DNA from: Multifurca ochricompacta
Taxonomy: Eukaryota > Basidiomycota > Agaricomycetes > Russulales > Russulaceae
Reading direction: 5' to 3'
Assembly: GCA_022496185.1 (NCBI GenBank)
Contig: WTXG01000006.1
Coordinates: forward strand, 620,001-684,000
DNA length: 64,000 bases
The notes under the pieces were generated by a model. That model was not told the DNA's origin. It was given only the letters and a program-made list of their open reading frames with translations, and ran no database searches. A program made the translations under genes and the position numbers. Positions 1 through 14,017 of this stretch are shown in pieces; positions within the stretch are counted from its first letter, which is position 1, and every line of letters starts with the position of its first letter.

Positions 1-802
1 GAGGGTCCGACCGCATGTTAACGCGAAGATCGTTGACCCCGTGGGAAACGTCGTCCCCGTCAACACACCAGGAGAACTACTCATATCTGGTTATCTGGTC
101 CAGAAAGGGTCTGTATGGCAATGGTTCACCTCATCCCCAACTGACTGACTGGCGTTGTTGCAAGGTACTGGCGTGACCGGGAGCAGACAGACTTGGTGAT
201 GAGAAAAGATGACAATGGTGTATTGTGGATGCATACCGGTGATCAAGCCACATTAGATGGCGATGGATATCTGCGCAGTGCGTTGGTCACACCATTGCTC
301 CTTCAATGTGCCGCTGACCGTAGTATCATACAGTCGTCGGGAGAATCAAGGTACGTGATCATACCAGCTGATTTAAAATTCTAACAAACACCCATTAAGG
401 ATATCATCATTCGGGGAGGAGAGAATCTATTTCCTGTGCATATTGAGAATGCACTGATGGCGCATCCGTCAATCTTAGAAGCTGCAGTCATCAGCGTTCC
501 AGATAAGAAGTATGGTGAGATAGTGGGTGCGTGGATCAAACCTAATGTTGGTGCCAAATTATCTCGGGAGAGTGTGAGGAAGTTCGCATGGGAGAGCATG
601 AACCCGCAGGTGGGTGTATCGGGTCATTCAGGGAGCGACGCTCTGACAGTTCATGTAGAATGCACCCGCATGGGTCTGGTTCGTTGGGGAGGACGGCACA
701 CCGGGTGAGCTTCCGAAGACTGCGAGCGGTAAGGTGCAGAAGCATATTTTGAGGGAATGGAGCCGTGAGCTCGCTGAGAAACAGATCGGGCTAGTGAAAT
801 AG
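1..802 (+). CDS. Acyl-CoA synthetase (AMP-binding enzyme), C-terminal part, 5' end outside window
   Basis: ANL-superfamily adenylating enzyme that activates a carboxylic acid, probably a fatty acid, to its CoA thioester through an acyl-adenylate. The reading frame is open from base 1. Spliced exons give the late core motifs: a TPGELLISG segment, then a YWRD...HTGD block (about 165-290), the hinge VGRIKD, GGENLFPVHIE (about 412-447), and near the end PKTASGKVQKH, which carries the catalytic lysine of motif A10. Introns fall near 110-165, 279-335, 352-400 and 610-658. The protein ends ...EKQIGLVK at the TAG 800-802. The GGENLFP form and short tail resemble medium-chain/ACSF2-like synthetases; the substrate cannot be read from this fragment. 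Family assignment is firm, substrate is inference. Confidence 0.88.
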
Positions 803-1000
803 TTAGTTATTTCGCGTGTGTTATCTACCTCAACCTCAAAGGAGGTGAAGGTGAACAATTGAGTAGGACCTGGCGAATTGGCCGGCCGAGCCGAATCGTT
901 ACGGGATCACGGGATCAATCTATGCGCGACCGCGAATGTCACACCACCCACCTGAGGTTTTGTGTTTTGTGCGACTGCTGTCTTCACTGCTCATCTCATC

Positions 1001-2429
1001 ATGTCCAAGCGCATTCGCATTTTCACCGCTTCAGATGTCCTCCAACATAATTCTGAGAGCAGTTGTTGGATCACATTTAGGGGTAAGGTCCTCGACGTCA
1101 CCAATTTTCTCGTGGATCACCCTGGTGGCGAAGAGTTCATCCTAAAATACGCTGGAAGGGACGTTGAAGACGCAATGAAGGATGCCGAGGAGCATGTGCA
1201 CTCCGAGAGTGCTTTTGATATGCTTGGGGAGTTCCTCATCGGTAGACTTGGTGCCACGGAGAGCGTTGTGAGCGATGACTGGGTTGCCGCCGATGACTTC
1301 ACACCGGAAGATACAGACGAGGCAGCAGACTATGAGAAGAACCAATTTTTAGATCTCAGGAAGCCCTTAATGAGGCAGATGTGGTATTGCAACTTCAGGC
1401 ATGGTTTTATTACTGCCGACTCGTGTCAGCGTTGTATTGACCCTTGCGTCATACAGCAAGTCGTATTATCTTCAACAAGTTCACCAACCGAGGCACCTTC
1501 CTGAATCTGCACGCCTCTTTGGACCGTCGGCGCTTGAGGTTAGTGCGTACTTTACACTGCTCTGACACTTTTCTGAGGCTTGTTAGATGCTCACTCGTAC
1601 CCAATGGTGGGTGGTGCCTGCGATTTGGTTGCCCATCGCGGCATACATTGGCTTGCGTTCTCTCCTACAATTTGGCGGCATTCCGCTAATATCCTTCAAA
1701 ATCGACCCGCGCCTCCCTCTTGGACTCATCCTCTCTCTCCCTGCTAGCGCATTTTCCAAAACAGCGCTATCCTTCTTCTTTGGCAATTTCATGTGGACGT
1801 TGCTTGAATATGGATTCCACCGATTCCTATTCCACATCGATTTTTATCTGCCTGACCATCCCAAATTCTTGATGATTCACTTTCTATTGCATGGCATCCA
1901 TCATTACATGCCCATGGATAAGTAAGTTGATGAAGTAGCTGTGGTCCCCAGGCCTGACTTTTCTTTTTTCCTTTTCTTAGGTTACGGCTCGTTATGCCAC
2001 CTATCTTATTCTCTATACTTTCTTTTCCAATGACTCAACTTGCTCATGCACTGTTCCCAACGGCCGTGGCCAACGGCACCATCTCTGGGGCCTTCGTATT
2101 CTGTAAGTCGTATTTCTTTTCTTGTTTTTAATACATACCACTCACTTGAGGTGTAGATGTAGTCTATGATACCATGCACTACGCGTACGCCACTTTCGTG
2201 TTTTAATCTTCAGTGTTCCTGAATATCGAACTTTCAGCATGCATCACACCAAACTTCCAGCGTACCTCAGGGAGCAGAAAAAGTACCACTTAGCTCATCA
2301 CTACAAAAATTTCGAGCTCGGATTCGGTGTTACGAGTAAGGTCCTGGCTATATGTTATCGCGCCTTGTCTAACGGTTAGCTCCAGGTAAAGTCTGGGACT
2401 ACGTCTTCAATACTGTGCTCCCACTTTAA
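1001..2429 (+). CDS. SCS7: Sphingolipid fatty acid 2-hydroxylase (cytochrome b5 domain + membrane hydroxylase)
   Basis: ER membrane enzyme that 2-hydroxylates the very-long-chain fatty acid of ceramide. The ATG at 1001 opens a cytochrome b5 domain with the haem-ligand motif HPGG (about 1118) and a second histidine in EEHVHSES. The hydroxylase domain follows from about 1587, with hydrophobic segments and the histidine clusters expected for the di-iron site: HRFLFH (about 1819), HGIHHYMPMD (about 1891), MHHTKLP and YHLAHHYKNFELGFG (about 2241-2330). Introns lie near 1395-1457, 1535-1586, 1923-1979, 2103-2156, 2185-2238 and 2336-2385; the protein ends ...VWDYVFNTVLPL, TAA 2427-2429. The first intron begins GC, not GT. 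This is the single-chain b5-fused fungal/animal arrangement. Confidence 0.92.
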
Positions 2430-2603
2430 ATATTTTATTCACCTTTAATACATGCAATATATCTACGTGGTATCTTACGAGCGTATACCCCGAGTTTGAT
2501 TGTTTTAAGTTTTGTTTTCACAACAACAAAGCTTGTTTTCAGCGGGCCGTGTATCCCGGTAAGGTCTGGCGTAGGTGTGGGGCGGCGAACTACTTTACAC
2601 ACT

Positions 2604-2632
2604 CTTGCTCTTGCTCTTGCTCTTGCTCTTAG
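2604..2632. repeat. CTCTTG hexanucleotide microsatellite
   Basis: About five tandem copies of a six-base CTCTTG unit, 50 bp upstream of the IleRS start codon. A pyrimidine-rich 5' leader tract is common in fungal promoters; the regulatory role is inference. Confidence 0.8.
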
Positions 2633-2683
2633 TTCTTAGCTCCTGGATAGCACGCACGACGGACGGTCACTTCCTAGAACTCA

Positions 2684-5600
2684 ATGCTTCTGGGTCGTAG
2701 TCGTACCTTCGCTCTTGTTCCCTCCCATTCCGTCGCGCGAACAGTGTTGTCACACTACCTCTACCCACGTTTTCATCAACGATCCCTTCGTTTATCTGCA
2801 CCACGTCTGAAAGACGATTCGGACCAGAACAAGCTATATGCAAAATCGCTTTTTCTTCCCCGCACGACATTTCCTCAGTGGACGGACCCGCTCAAAACTG
2901 AGGTATTGTTACGCAAGAAGACCTGCGATGACCTCTACCGCTGGCAGGTCAGGCCTCGGTCAAAGCCTCTTTTCTTGTCTTTGCACTAGCTGACGCAGTC
3001 CCTTGAAGTAGTGGGAAAATAATAATGGCCCTTTGTTTGTGTTGCATGATGGCCCGCCATATGCAAATGGCGATCTTCATATGGGTTTGCCTCTCGTTCC
3101 CTTTTGGGGTATCAGACCGATCGAATATTTCTCAAGGGCACGCATTGAACAAAATCCTGAAGGACATCATTAACCGTTATCATGTTTTATTAGGTCACCG
3201 CGTCCAGTGAGTTTTAATGCCATCTCCACCACTCCACGTTCCATTCGCTTAGCACAGCGGATAAGTTATATACCCGGCTGGGACTGTCATGGACTTCCCA
3301 TAGAAAACAAGGCACTCAAGGCCGTTCAGGTTGATGTGTGTGCTCTTAACCTGCAGTCGCGGGCGTGTGCTTAACTCTACTACAGGATCATCGCGTAATT
3401 GCACCAGCAGAGATACGGTCTCTTGCTAATAGCACTGCCGTCCAGGCTGTAAAGAGCCAGAAGGCTGAGTTTCGCGAACTGGGTATCATGGCGGATTGGG
3501 ATGGCACGGGCTCCACGTACCGAACTCTTGGTAAGTGCTCGTGGGTTGTACGCGCGAGGGAAACTGCAACAGCTACTTCCCAGACCACGGTTATGAGATG
3601 CGACAGTTGCGGATTTTTCAAAAAATGGTCGACAAAGGCAAGTCGTGCCCTTTCCTGTCGCTTTGGTGATAAACACTTCGCGCTAGGTCTCATTTATCGC
3701 CACTACCGACCTGTCTATTATTCGCCTTCGTCACGCTCTGCCTTAGCTGAAGCTGAATTGGTTTACAAAGACGACCATGTTTCACACTCAGTATACGTTG
3801 CCTTTGATCTGGACTTACGGTCGAACAAGTCCAATGTTGCCCTTCGGAATCTAGTTGCAGATGAGACAAACGTTCGACTCTTGGTTTGGACAACGACTCC
3901 ATGGACCCTAACGGCGAACATGGTTCGGGTTCTCCCATCACCCTCGTTCACTCGTTTCTCATCCTCACGTCTACGCACAGGGTATTGCGGTGCATCCAGA
4001 GATGACTTACGTTATGATTCGCAGCGCTGAGTGGGACGGCGAAAGTGCCTTTCTTGTGGCGCTGGAGCGTTTGGAGGGCCTCTCTAAGATCCTGGGGAAG
4101 GTGGAGGTCGTTGCAGAAATTCAAGGTCGCCGCAGGCTTCAGTCATCTTGCCAGCTTTGCGCTCATCCTCATGTGTAGGATCTGAGCTTTCTGGGGCTCA
4201 TTATCACCCTCTCTTCGCTTCTCTTACGCAAGACACCGCGTCAGAGTCCCTTGCAATTATTGCTTCCACTCACGTTATGCCCGATTCTGGTACAGGCCTC
4301 GTCCACTGTGCACCGGCTCACGGCGCAGAGGATTACAACTTGTTCCGAACGCAACACCTCATTATTTCTTCGGCCTCTAGTCTCATCTGCCATGTTGAAG
4401 GCGGCGTATTCACTAGCGAGGTGGCAAATGTCGTGGGCAAGGAAGCTGCGGAGACACTTATCGGCCAGCCTGTTCTGGATCAAGGATCGCGGACAATAGT
4501 TGGTCTTCTGAAGAGTATGGGTCGCCTGCTCAAAATTGAGAGATTCAAGCACCGTTATCCGTACGATTGGAAGACGGATAAGCCCGTTATAGTCACGTAC
4601 GTCCGACTTCGTCTTTCTGTTTAACCCTGCCGCGACCCCAAGCACACAGGGCGACATCACAATGGTTCGCCAATCTAGACGACATCAAGGAAGATGCCTT
4701 GAAAGCCCTCAAGACCGTGACGTTCTTCCCTCAGATTTGTGCGCATTAACTATTTCGGTTTTATCCGGCTGAGTTGTCGTTCTTCCAGCACGTAATCGAC
4801 TCGAGTCGTTTATCAAGTCCCGCTCAGAATGGTGTATCTCGAGGCAGCGCGTCTGGGGTGTGCCAATTCCTTCTTTGCACCATGGCCCGACGGACAGGGC
4901 ATATCTCGACTCCGTCACCCTTGATTACATTCTGGCTGTATTGGACAAAAAAGGTGTCGCTTACTGGTGGGAGGGCCCTATCGACGAATTCATCCTCCTT
5001 TCCTCTTGGAGGTTGATGAGAATTTGAGCAACTGGCATAAGGGTACTGACACTATGGATGTGTGGTTCGACAGCGGCTCTTCGTGGTCCTTCCTCCCCGA
5101 CCAGGATGATGCTCAACCGAGGGCAAATGTTTGTCTTGAGGGGTCAGATCAGCACCGTGGTTGGTTCCAGAGCCAACTCCTTACAGCGATTGGCACTGCC
5201 GAGGTCAACAAGAAGGCTATAGCACCGTATGGGACATTGTTGACACATGGTATGGTTCTTGACGCGGCCGGGAAGAAGATGAGTAAGTCACTCGGAAATA
5301 TTATGAGTCCGGTGACTGTCGTGAAAGGTGGTGTGGTAGGTTGCCATGTGCTTTCCCTTGCATCTGTCTGAGGATCGGCTTAGGGCGAGAAAGAGCCTGC
5401 TTATGGCGCCGACACGCTGCGTCTATGGGCTGCGACGGTGGAGTACTGGCGCGACATGTCTATTGGCCCTAAGATCCTCGAGCAAACCTCTGAGTCACTT
5501 CGTAAAATTCGCAACTCAGCCCGTTTCATATTAGGCAACATTGGCGATCCGACTGCTCGTCCAGAATCTGGCCTAATTCCAAAAGAGCGACTTGGTCTGG

Positions 5601-6747
5601 TATGTTCAAGAAGTCCTGACAGCGCAAACGGGGTGAAGATGCTGATCGGACACAGGTCGATTGTTACGTCATGCATCAACTGTACGAGCTTGAGCGAACC
5701 GCGTTGAGCTCCTATGCTCAATACAATTTTCCGAGAGGTATGCCCTACCTCGCTCAGGCTTCGTAATAGGCTTAAACCTACTTCCTAGTCATCTCTACCC
5801 TAACCAACTTTACGAACACCACCCTTTCATCCCTTTATTTTGATATCACAAAGGATAACTTATATGCAAACAGTCCGTCCAGTCAAGAGCGCAGGGCCAC
5901 CGTGACAGTCTTGCAACATGTACGTTGAAATCACTAGCTTTGTAAACTGGGATGATAAGTTTGCAGGTCTTGAATACAATGATCCATATCATCGCCCCTG
6001 TTCTGCCTCATCTTGCGGAGGAAATACATTCTGTGCTTCGTGGACAGTCGAGTCCTGATATTTCTCATGGGCTCTCCGTATTCACCAGATCATGGGTCCC
6101 ATTGGTATGAATATGCCCACCGCTGGTTATTGTCGTTCATTTCTGATCGGGCTCGACACAGCCACCAGAATGGCATGACGCAAGTGCAGAGCAGGAAATG
6201 ACCCAGTTACTGCGAGTGCGAAGTACTGTGCTTGGTTTGCTCGAGCAAGCACGGGGAAAGAGGTCGTCTAACCCACTCGGCGTCCTGAGTTTCGTTGATC
6301 TGAACGCGCGCATCAGCAATTGAGTAACTCTACGGAGGCAGAAGTTGATATTATTCTTCCAAGTGCCGGTGGCGAGCTGGCGAATCTCATCGCGCGAGAA
6401 GGTATGAGATCCCACCTTATGTCTGAGGTACCTGTATTCATGGTGTTCACTCGTAGAATCTTTCCTGAAAACGTTTTTCATCGTCTCTGACGTATCTGTG
6501 ATAGACGAGGGGGGCACCGTCACTACCTTTTCTCCATATGGACTCAGTGCAATTACCAGGTGAGACAGCCGTGGTTCCTCCCAGAGTCAACTAAAAGGGA
6601 AAATCCTCAGGATCAAATGAGCGCATTGACATTCGCATTCGGCTGGCGACGCTGGCCAAGTGTCCTCGATGTTGGACTTATACCCGGCCGCACAAAGACA
6701 CTCTCTGCCTAAGATGTTCAGATGTCTTATCATTGGCCTCAACATAG
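2684..6747 (+). CDS. ISM1: Isoleucyl-tRNA synthetase, mitochondrial (class I)
   Basis: Charges mitochondrial tRNA-Ile. The N-terminus (M at 2684) is Arg/Ser-rich and lacks acidic residues for about 40 codons, as expected of a mitochondrial presequence. Class I landmarks occur in order: [16 protein letters not shown], the HIGH-region equivalent (about 3035-3083), [17 protein letters not shown] (about 3265), the editing domain with [15 protein letters not shown] (about 3880) and [20 protein letters not shown] (about 4266), [10 protein letters not shown] (about 5055), KKMSKSLGN (about 5274), and a C-terminal zinc knuckle CPRCW...CLRC (about 6660-6720). The bacterial-type zinc tail separates it from the cytosolic enzyme. 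About 13 short introns; one near 3640-3686 appears to be GC-AG. Near 4992-4996 the conserved frame shifts by one base inside [13 protein letters not shown], where no intron fits; a missing C in a CC run would restore it. Stop TAG 6745-6747. Confidence 0.93.
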
Positions 6748-7122
6748 AGTGTTCATTTGTATATGTAAATTTATTTTTATTTTTCGCATCACCTAGTTCA
6801 ATTAGATATAAAGAATAGATTGTCTATGTGTTCAGTAGTGCGACAGTTTGGTTTGCGAGTCAAGCGCCTTCCTGGGCAACTGATTGAAGTAACACAGTAA
6901 GCGAGGCGAGCGACGCCAGCCTATTCCGCCGCCCAGAGTGTCGCCGTATGCGCATACCCTTTCAGAGCGCAGGTCGACATTCCACTCGGCGCCTGGGCGT
7001 ACACCTGCAGCGGCGGTTGGACCATCTGATAACACAGGGACGGGTCGAGTCACGCTCGAGTTTTACAGGCCCTTATTTATTCAGATCAACTATTGCACTG
7101 CCAACACTTTTCTACCAAAACC
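6748..7122. other. Intergenic: IleRS 3' flank and ProRS promoter
   Basis: Holds the IleRS 3' end (AT-rich at 6750-6830) and the ProRS promoter. An in-frame upstream ATG at 6948 reads openly into the ProRS body and could give an Arg-rich N-terminal extension, but the downstream ATG at 7123 has the better ProRS-like beginning. No other feature seen. Confidence 0.5.
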
Positions 7123-9645
<2,523 letters not shown>

Positions 9646-9840
9646 AATAGGGGTCGGACGGCGGGGAAATGTAGTAGCAGTAGCAGTGAGTAGATAGAAT
9701 ACGGTGTATAATGAGCTTCAATCTCTCTCTCGCCGCCGTCAATTTCGCCTCGTGGCTCCTCGTGGGGCACAGAAATTTATGCGAGGGCCCTCCTCAACCC
9801 TTTACCTTCCTCCGTGCGAACACTCTTCCATTTCTCAACC

Positions 9841-12800
9841 ATGTCCGATTATGTTTCCGAAGCCGAAGATGGAAGTACGAGTTATAGCGATTTTTGCGAC
9901 GACGACACCATTCGGGCGGCACTGACGACTCGAAATGACAATGACTCGGACCCCAATCAGGTCGTTGCCGAGCTTTCATCCAGCGCCGCCACCACTTCCT
10001 CTGTTATCCTCGGAAAACGGAAGTCACCAGAGCTGTTCGATGATCTCTCTGTCTCTTACAATTACAAAAGGCGAACACTTTCTTTTGGTCCGATCGACCT
10101 CGATTCTGGGCTTGGGTCTTCACAGTCACAGTCGAATCCCCTTCCCTCTCAGTCGCTCTCTGACAGCAGTCCTCCAACTTTGCTTGGTCATGACACCCCG
10201 CTGGAACCTTATATAGTCGTAAGTTCATCGGCGGATCATTCTAATCTTTCGACCATTACCAAATCCATCTCCCTTGACAGGCATTCAATGCAAGCGTCCA
10301 GCGAGCCATGGACGCTCGTGGACTTCCATGGGGCGTGCAATGGGAGATTGCTCGTCTGATTTCCCTTGGCTGCTGCTCATGGGAGGACATTTCTCTGTCG
10401 GAGCTGGACACCCTCAGAGAGGAGGGTTTATCCACTCCTGATCATAACACCCTTACCCCTACAGCGGTGCGCAATGCTCCAATCGCTCCTCATGTGGAGG
10501 ATCTCTTCCGCTTGAAGACAAAAAGCTTTGGGCGTCGGGCGATCTCAAAGGAGGTTCAAGCTACAGTGAGTCACCTTTTTTTACTCCTTAGCCCGTCCAC
10601 CAACCCAGCATAATATATGATAGTCACCTTGGCAGGAACTTGATCAGGAGGATGCTGCATTTTATAAGCACGGTCCGAGTGGTTGTCTTGGTTTCACACC
10701 TCAGCTTGGCACGTGGTATGGGGGGAAGGTGGTTTTTTCCATCAAAGTGCAAGCCAACCAGCATGGCACCTTACAGTTTATCCTGGATCACCCTGTTCTA
10801 GGACCATCCTCTAGGTTTACAAGGTGCTATGGCTCAGCTTGGCTAATCAGGCTCAGGGTGTCTAAGGAGGTTTTCTCAAAGGCCATCCTGATGGAAAATC
10901 TCAAAACCATTCTATTGACGCCTTTAATCCTGAATGGACTTGTTTTTCGCTTTTTCTATGCCAATAAAGAACATAATGCATATCTCATGGCCACCAATGA
11001 AATGTATGATGGTGGCTTGAAGCCACAGTCTCTGCTTTCACACAGCCTAAAAGGCTATAGATCTTTCCTGGATTTCTTCTCTACTCACAACAATCTTGAG
11101 AGCAATTGCAATCAGGTGAGCCTGTCTCCTCTGGTAAGACTGGCATGGCTGTTTATCATCTTTTGAGACAATTGCAAAATGGGCAGCAAGGATTGCCCTA
11201 GGCTTATCAAGTTCCATTCCTGGCTTAATGTTGGATGCTGCCCAGATAAAGGAAGAGGAAGATATTGGTATGTCATCAGTATGTGCTGCATAGCTCATTC
11301 TTATAATGATTCAGTGTCCTCAAGTTGTCCTCCTGGTATGAAGCACGCCAGTGAAATGGACATGACAGATGGGTGTGGCTTGATAAATATTCATGCTCTC
11401 CATGCTCTACACAAACAACTGGGCTTATGGAAAGAGGCCCCAGTGGCCATCCAATGTCGGTTGGCAGGTGCCAAGGTAATATTCCTTTATGACCCATTTT
11501 CCACATAGGTTAAACTCCTCTCTAGGGGCTTTTGCTTCAGCACCATGGAGAAGAGGAGAATAGTTGGACATATCCATGTGTCTGGCTGAGACCTTCCCAA
11601 ATTAAGATCAAGCATACCCAAGATTACTTTCAGAACCCCGCCCATAGGGTCATTGACATTCTCAGGGCTTCAAACATGCAAAGCCCTATTCACCTTTCAC
11701 GAGAGATGATAACTAATTTATCTGAGAATGGTGTCTCACCTGATGTCTTCGTTGATCTCTTTCAACAATTCATGGATGCCACCATCACCCCACTTCTGAG
11801 CTGGGATGGACAAGATGCAATGCCTCGGCTCTGGGCAGCTGTGTCCAGGGAAGGCAATGTCATAGCGGCTCGCATGGCTCGTGAGTCTGCTTGGACTGCT
11901 AGGGCCCGTGGTGTGCAACACCACCACAGCCAAGATAGTAGTGATGATGAGGATGAAGAGGAAGATGATCCCAATTCATCAACACACTCAACTGCCTGGT
12001 GGGGTGATGACATCAGTGGTTGTCCTTCATCACTTGAGGAGACTGTTATGGCGTTTCTAGACTCTGGCTTTCACCCTAACTCTAATCCAATCCTTGCAAG
12101 GAAATTGTATATGGTGGCTAAGAAGGCTGTCAGATCATGTAAATCAAAATATCGGGTGATGATACCCATGTCTTGCTCTGCCCTTATTGTCCCAGGTATG
12201 TTTATTTGCTCAGATTTATCATGTATTAAGATATGTTCTAGATGTATCAGGGTTCTTGCAAGAGGGAGAAATCCATGTCAAGTGCTCTGAGCGCTGTCTT
12301 CTTAGTCCTGATGGCCAGAGGTTAGACAGGGTCATTGGGGATGTATTGGTATGTTTGATCTGTTATGGCAAACTTGTCTTAATCTTTATGAAGGTAACTC
12401 GAAGCCCATGCAAGCTCCCAACAGATGTGCAAAAGGTGTTGATTCATTCTTAAGTTGATGATAAATATTAATGGCGTAATATTCTCAGGTCAAAGCAGTA
12501 TTCAAGCCAGAGCTTGATAGCTACGTCAATGTAATTATGTTCTCTACAAAAGGCAAAAGAAGCCTTGCAAGTATGCTTGGCACCGGTACTGCTTCTTTTA
12601 TGTTGAATTATATGGTGTGCTTATATTCACTTGAAGGGGACTATGATGGTGACATTGTGAATTGCATCTGGCAGCCAAGCATTGTCGAACAATTTAGCAA
12701 TGCTGATCCCATGCACGCTGAGCCTCCAGCCAGCTTACATACCCACTTTCAGTACAGGAATGAAATGTAAAAGAATTTCTACAAAGGGTACCTAGAACCA

Positions 12801-13784
12801 GTCCTACGAGCCATCAAGTACAAGAGTTACAGCGTGTTTTAATGTCCCCATTTCGTGATCTCTATGTTGTTGGAACCTACTCAGCCTTGCATGACAACGC
12901 TATTTATTCTCTTGGGTACAAGCATCCTACGACCATTCTTCTTGCGTGGATGTAAGTAAAATTGCCAAACTCCATTTCTCTGTCGCTGATACCTGAAGTG
13001 GCACCTAGCTTCTGTACCGTCCTTGATGGAGCTAAAACTGGCATGACCATCTTGCCACGGAGATATTCAAAAGATCGCAACAGCAAGCAGTATGGTGCTC
13101 AATTCGCTCCGTACTGGAAAACAGAACCAGGTCAACCAATGCAGCTGCACACTCTGCCACGTCAATGTCAACAGCCCTTCGTCTTGGACTTGCTGAAGGA
13201 TGAGATGGAAAGAGTCAGCGACGAACAGCTTCGGCGCATCGATGATCATTTTGCCCCTGGCTCGGGTCCGGGGTCAAGGATTTAGACCTCGTTGTGCCCT
13301 GGCAGGACGCAGAGGCTCGCGCACAATTGCTACTGTCAAGACCTGAACAGACTTGCGAGATGTCGGGCAGGCCCAACAGAACGCTCTGGAAGCCATCAAG
13401 GTCCATATGACGTCGGCCCATAGCCAATTCACAGAGTACATGAAGGCGACGGCTCCAGGATCAAGCCGGGCAGCAGAGAAGGGTAAGAAGGGCGCCAACT
13501 TTACGAATCGCAGCATCGAGTCGCGACAGGATAAATTGCGAAGAATGTCTCGGGCATTTATCAGTGGGCCAGCTGACACGGAGACTCTAGTGTTCAGTCA
13601 AGAGGAGGTAACTCGGCTGCGTGCATCGTATGCCTACTTGTATGACTGGACACTCAAAGGGGGTTCGCAATTTCCTTGGAATGTGGCCATGCGGGAGTTG
13701 GGAGCCATTAAGTTGCGGGCATGCGGAGACTTCAAGCCTATCTCACAGGACTTCTACGAAAAGATGTTGATGCGGAGGTTGTAG
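9841..13784 (+). CDS. RNA-dependent RNA polymerase (QDE-1-like, RNA silencing)
   Basis: Cellular RdRP that makes double-stranded RNA from aberrant single-stranded RNA for Dicer/Argonaute silencing. The acidic Ser-rich N-terminus starts at M9841. Family landmarks: GPSSRFTRCYGS (about 10800), TIAKWAARIALGLSSSIPG (about 11161-11217), MTDGCGLINIHALHAL (about 11361), PVAIQCRLAGAK (about 11443), the EGEIHVKCSE block (about 12261), VTRSPCKLPTDVQKV (about 12394-12435), and the catalytic loop GDYDGD at 12636-12653 with its three metal-binding aspartates intact and an intron (about 12587-12636) immediately upstream. CTVLDGAKTG follows at about 13013. Stop TAG 13782-13784. About nine introns. Single missing bases are inferred at about 12767, 13272 and 13350; repairing the frame gives a continuous protein. 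Exons between about 10,690 and 12,760 are CpG-poor and AGG/AGA-rich, unlike both ends of the gene. Confidence 0.92.
12636..12653 (+). other. RdRP catalytic aspartate triad (DYDGD)
   Basis: Codons GAC-TAT-GAT-GGT-GAC follow the exon junction at 12637. They encode the D-x-D-G-D metal-binding loop of eukaryotic cellular RdRPs (known for QDE-1), so the enzyme is predicted to be catalytically competent apart from the suspected sequence errors downstream. Confidence 0.9.
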
Positions 13785-14017
13785 AGATGACTGGGAACAT
13801 GGACCCGAACACGGTTGGTTAATCACTTTGCAGCATTTAGTAATCTTGTCGTCGCATGTATCCAGTCAAATCATTATGTACACCGCATGGAGGGACTATA
13901 ACTGTGGCTCCCTTCTGTGCCTAGATCCATAAAGGCCCACGAGGGAGACGCGTGAATCGTTGCAAAGAAAGTCGATTGTCGCGAGCGGGGGAGGGTACTA
14001 TACACGTCAAGTCGAAC

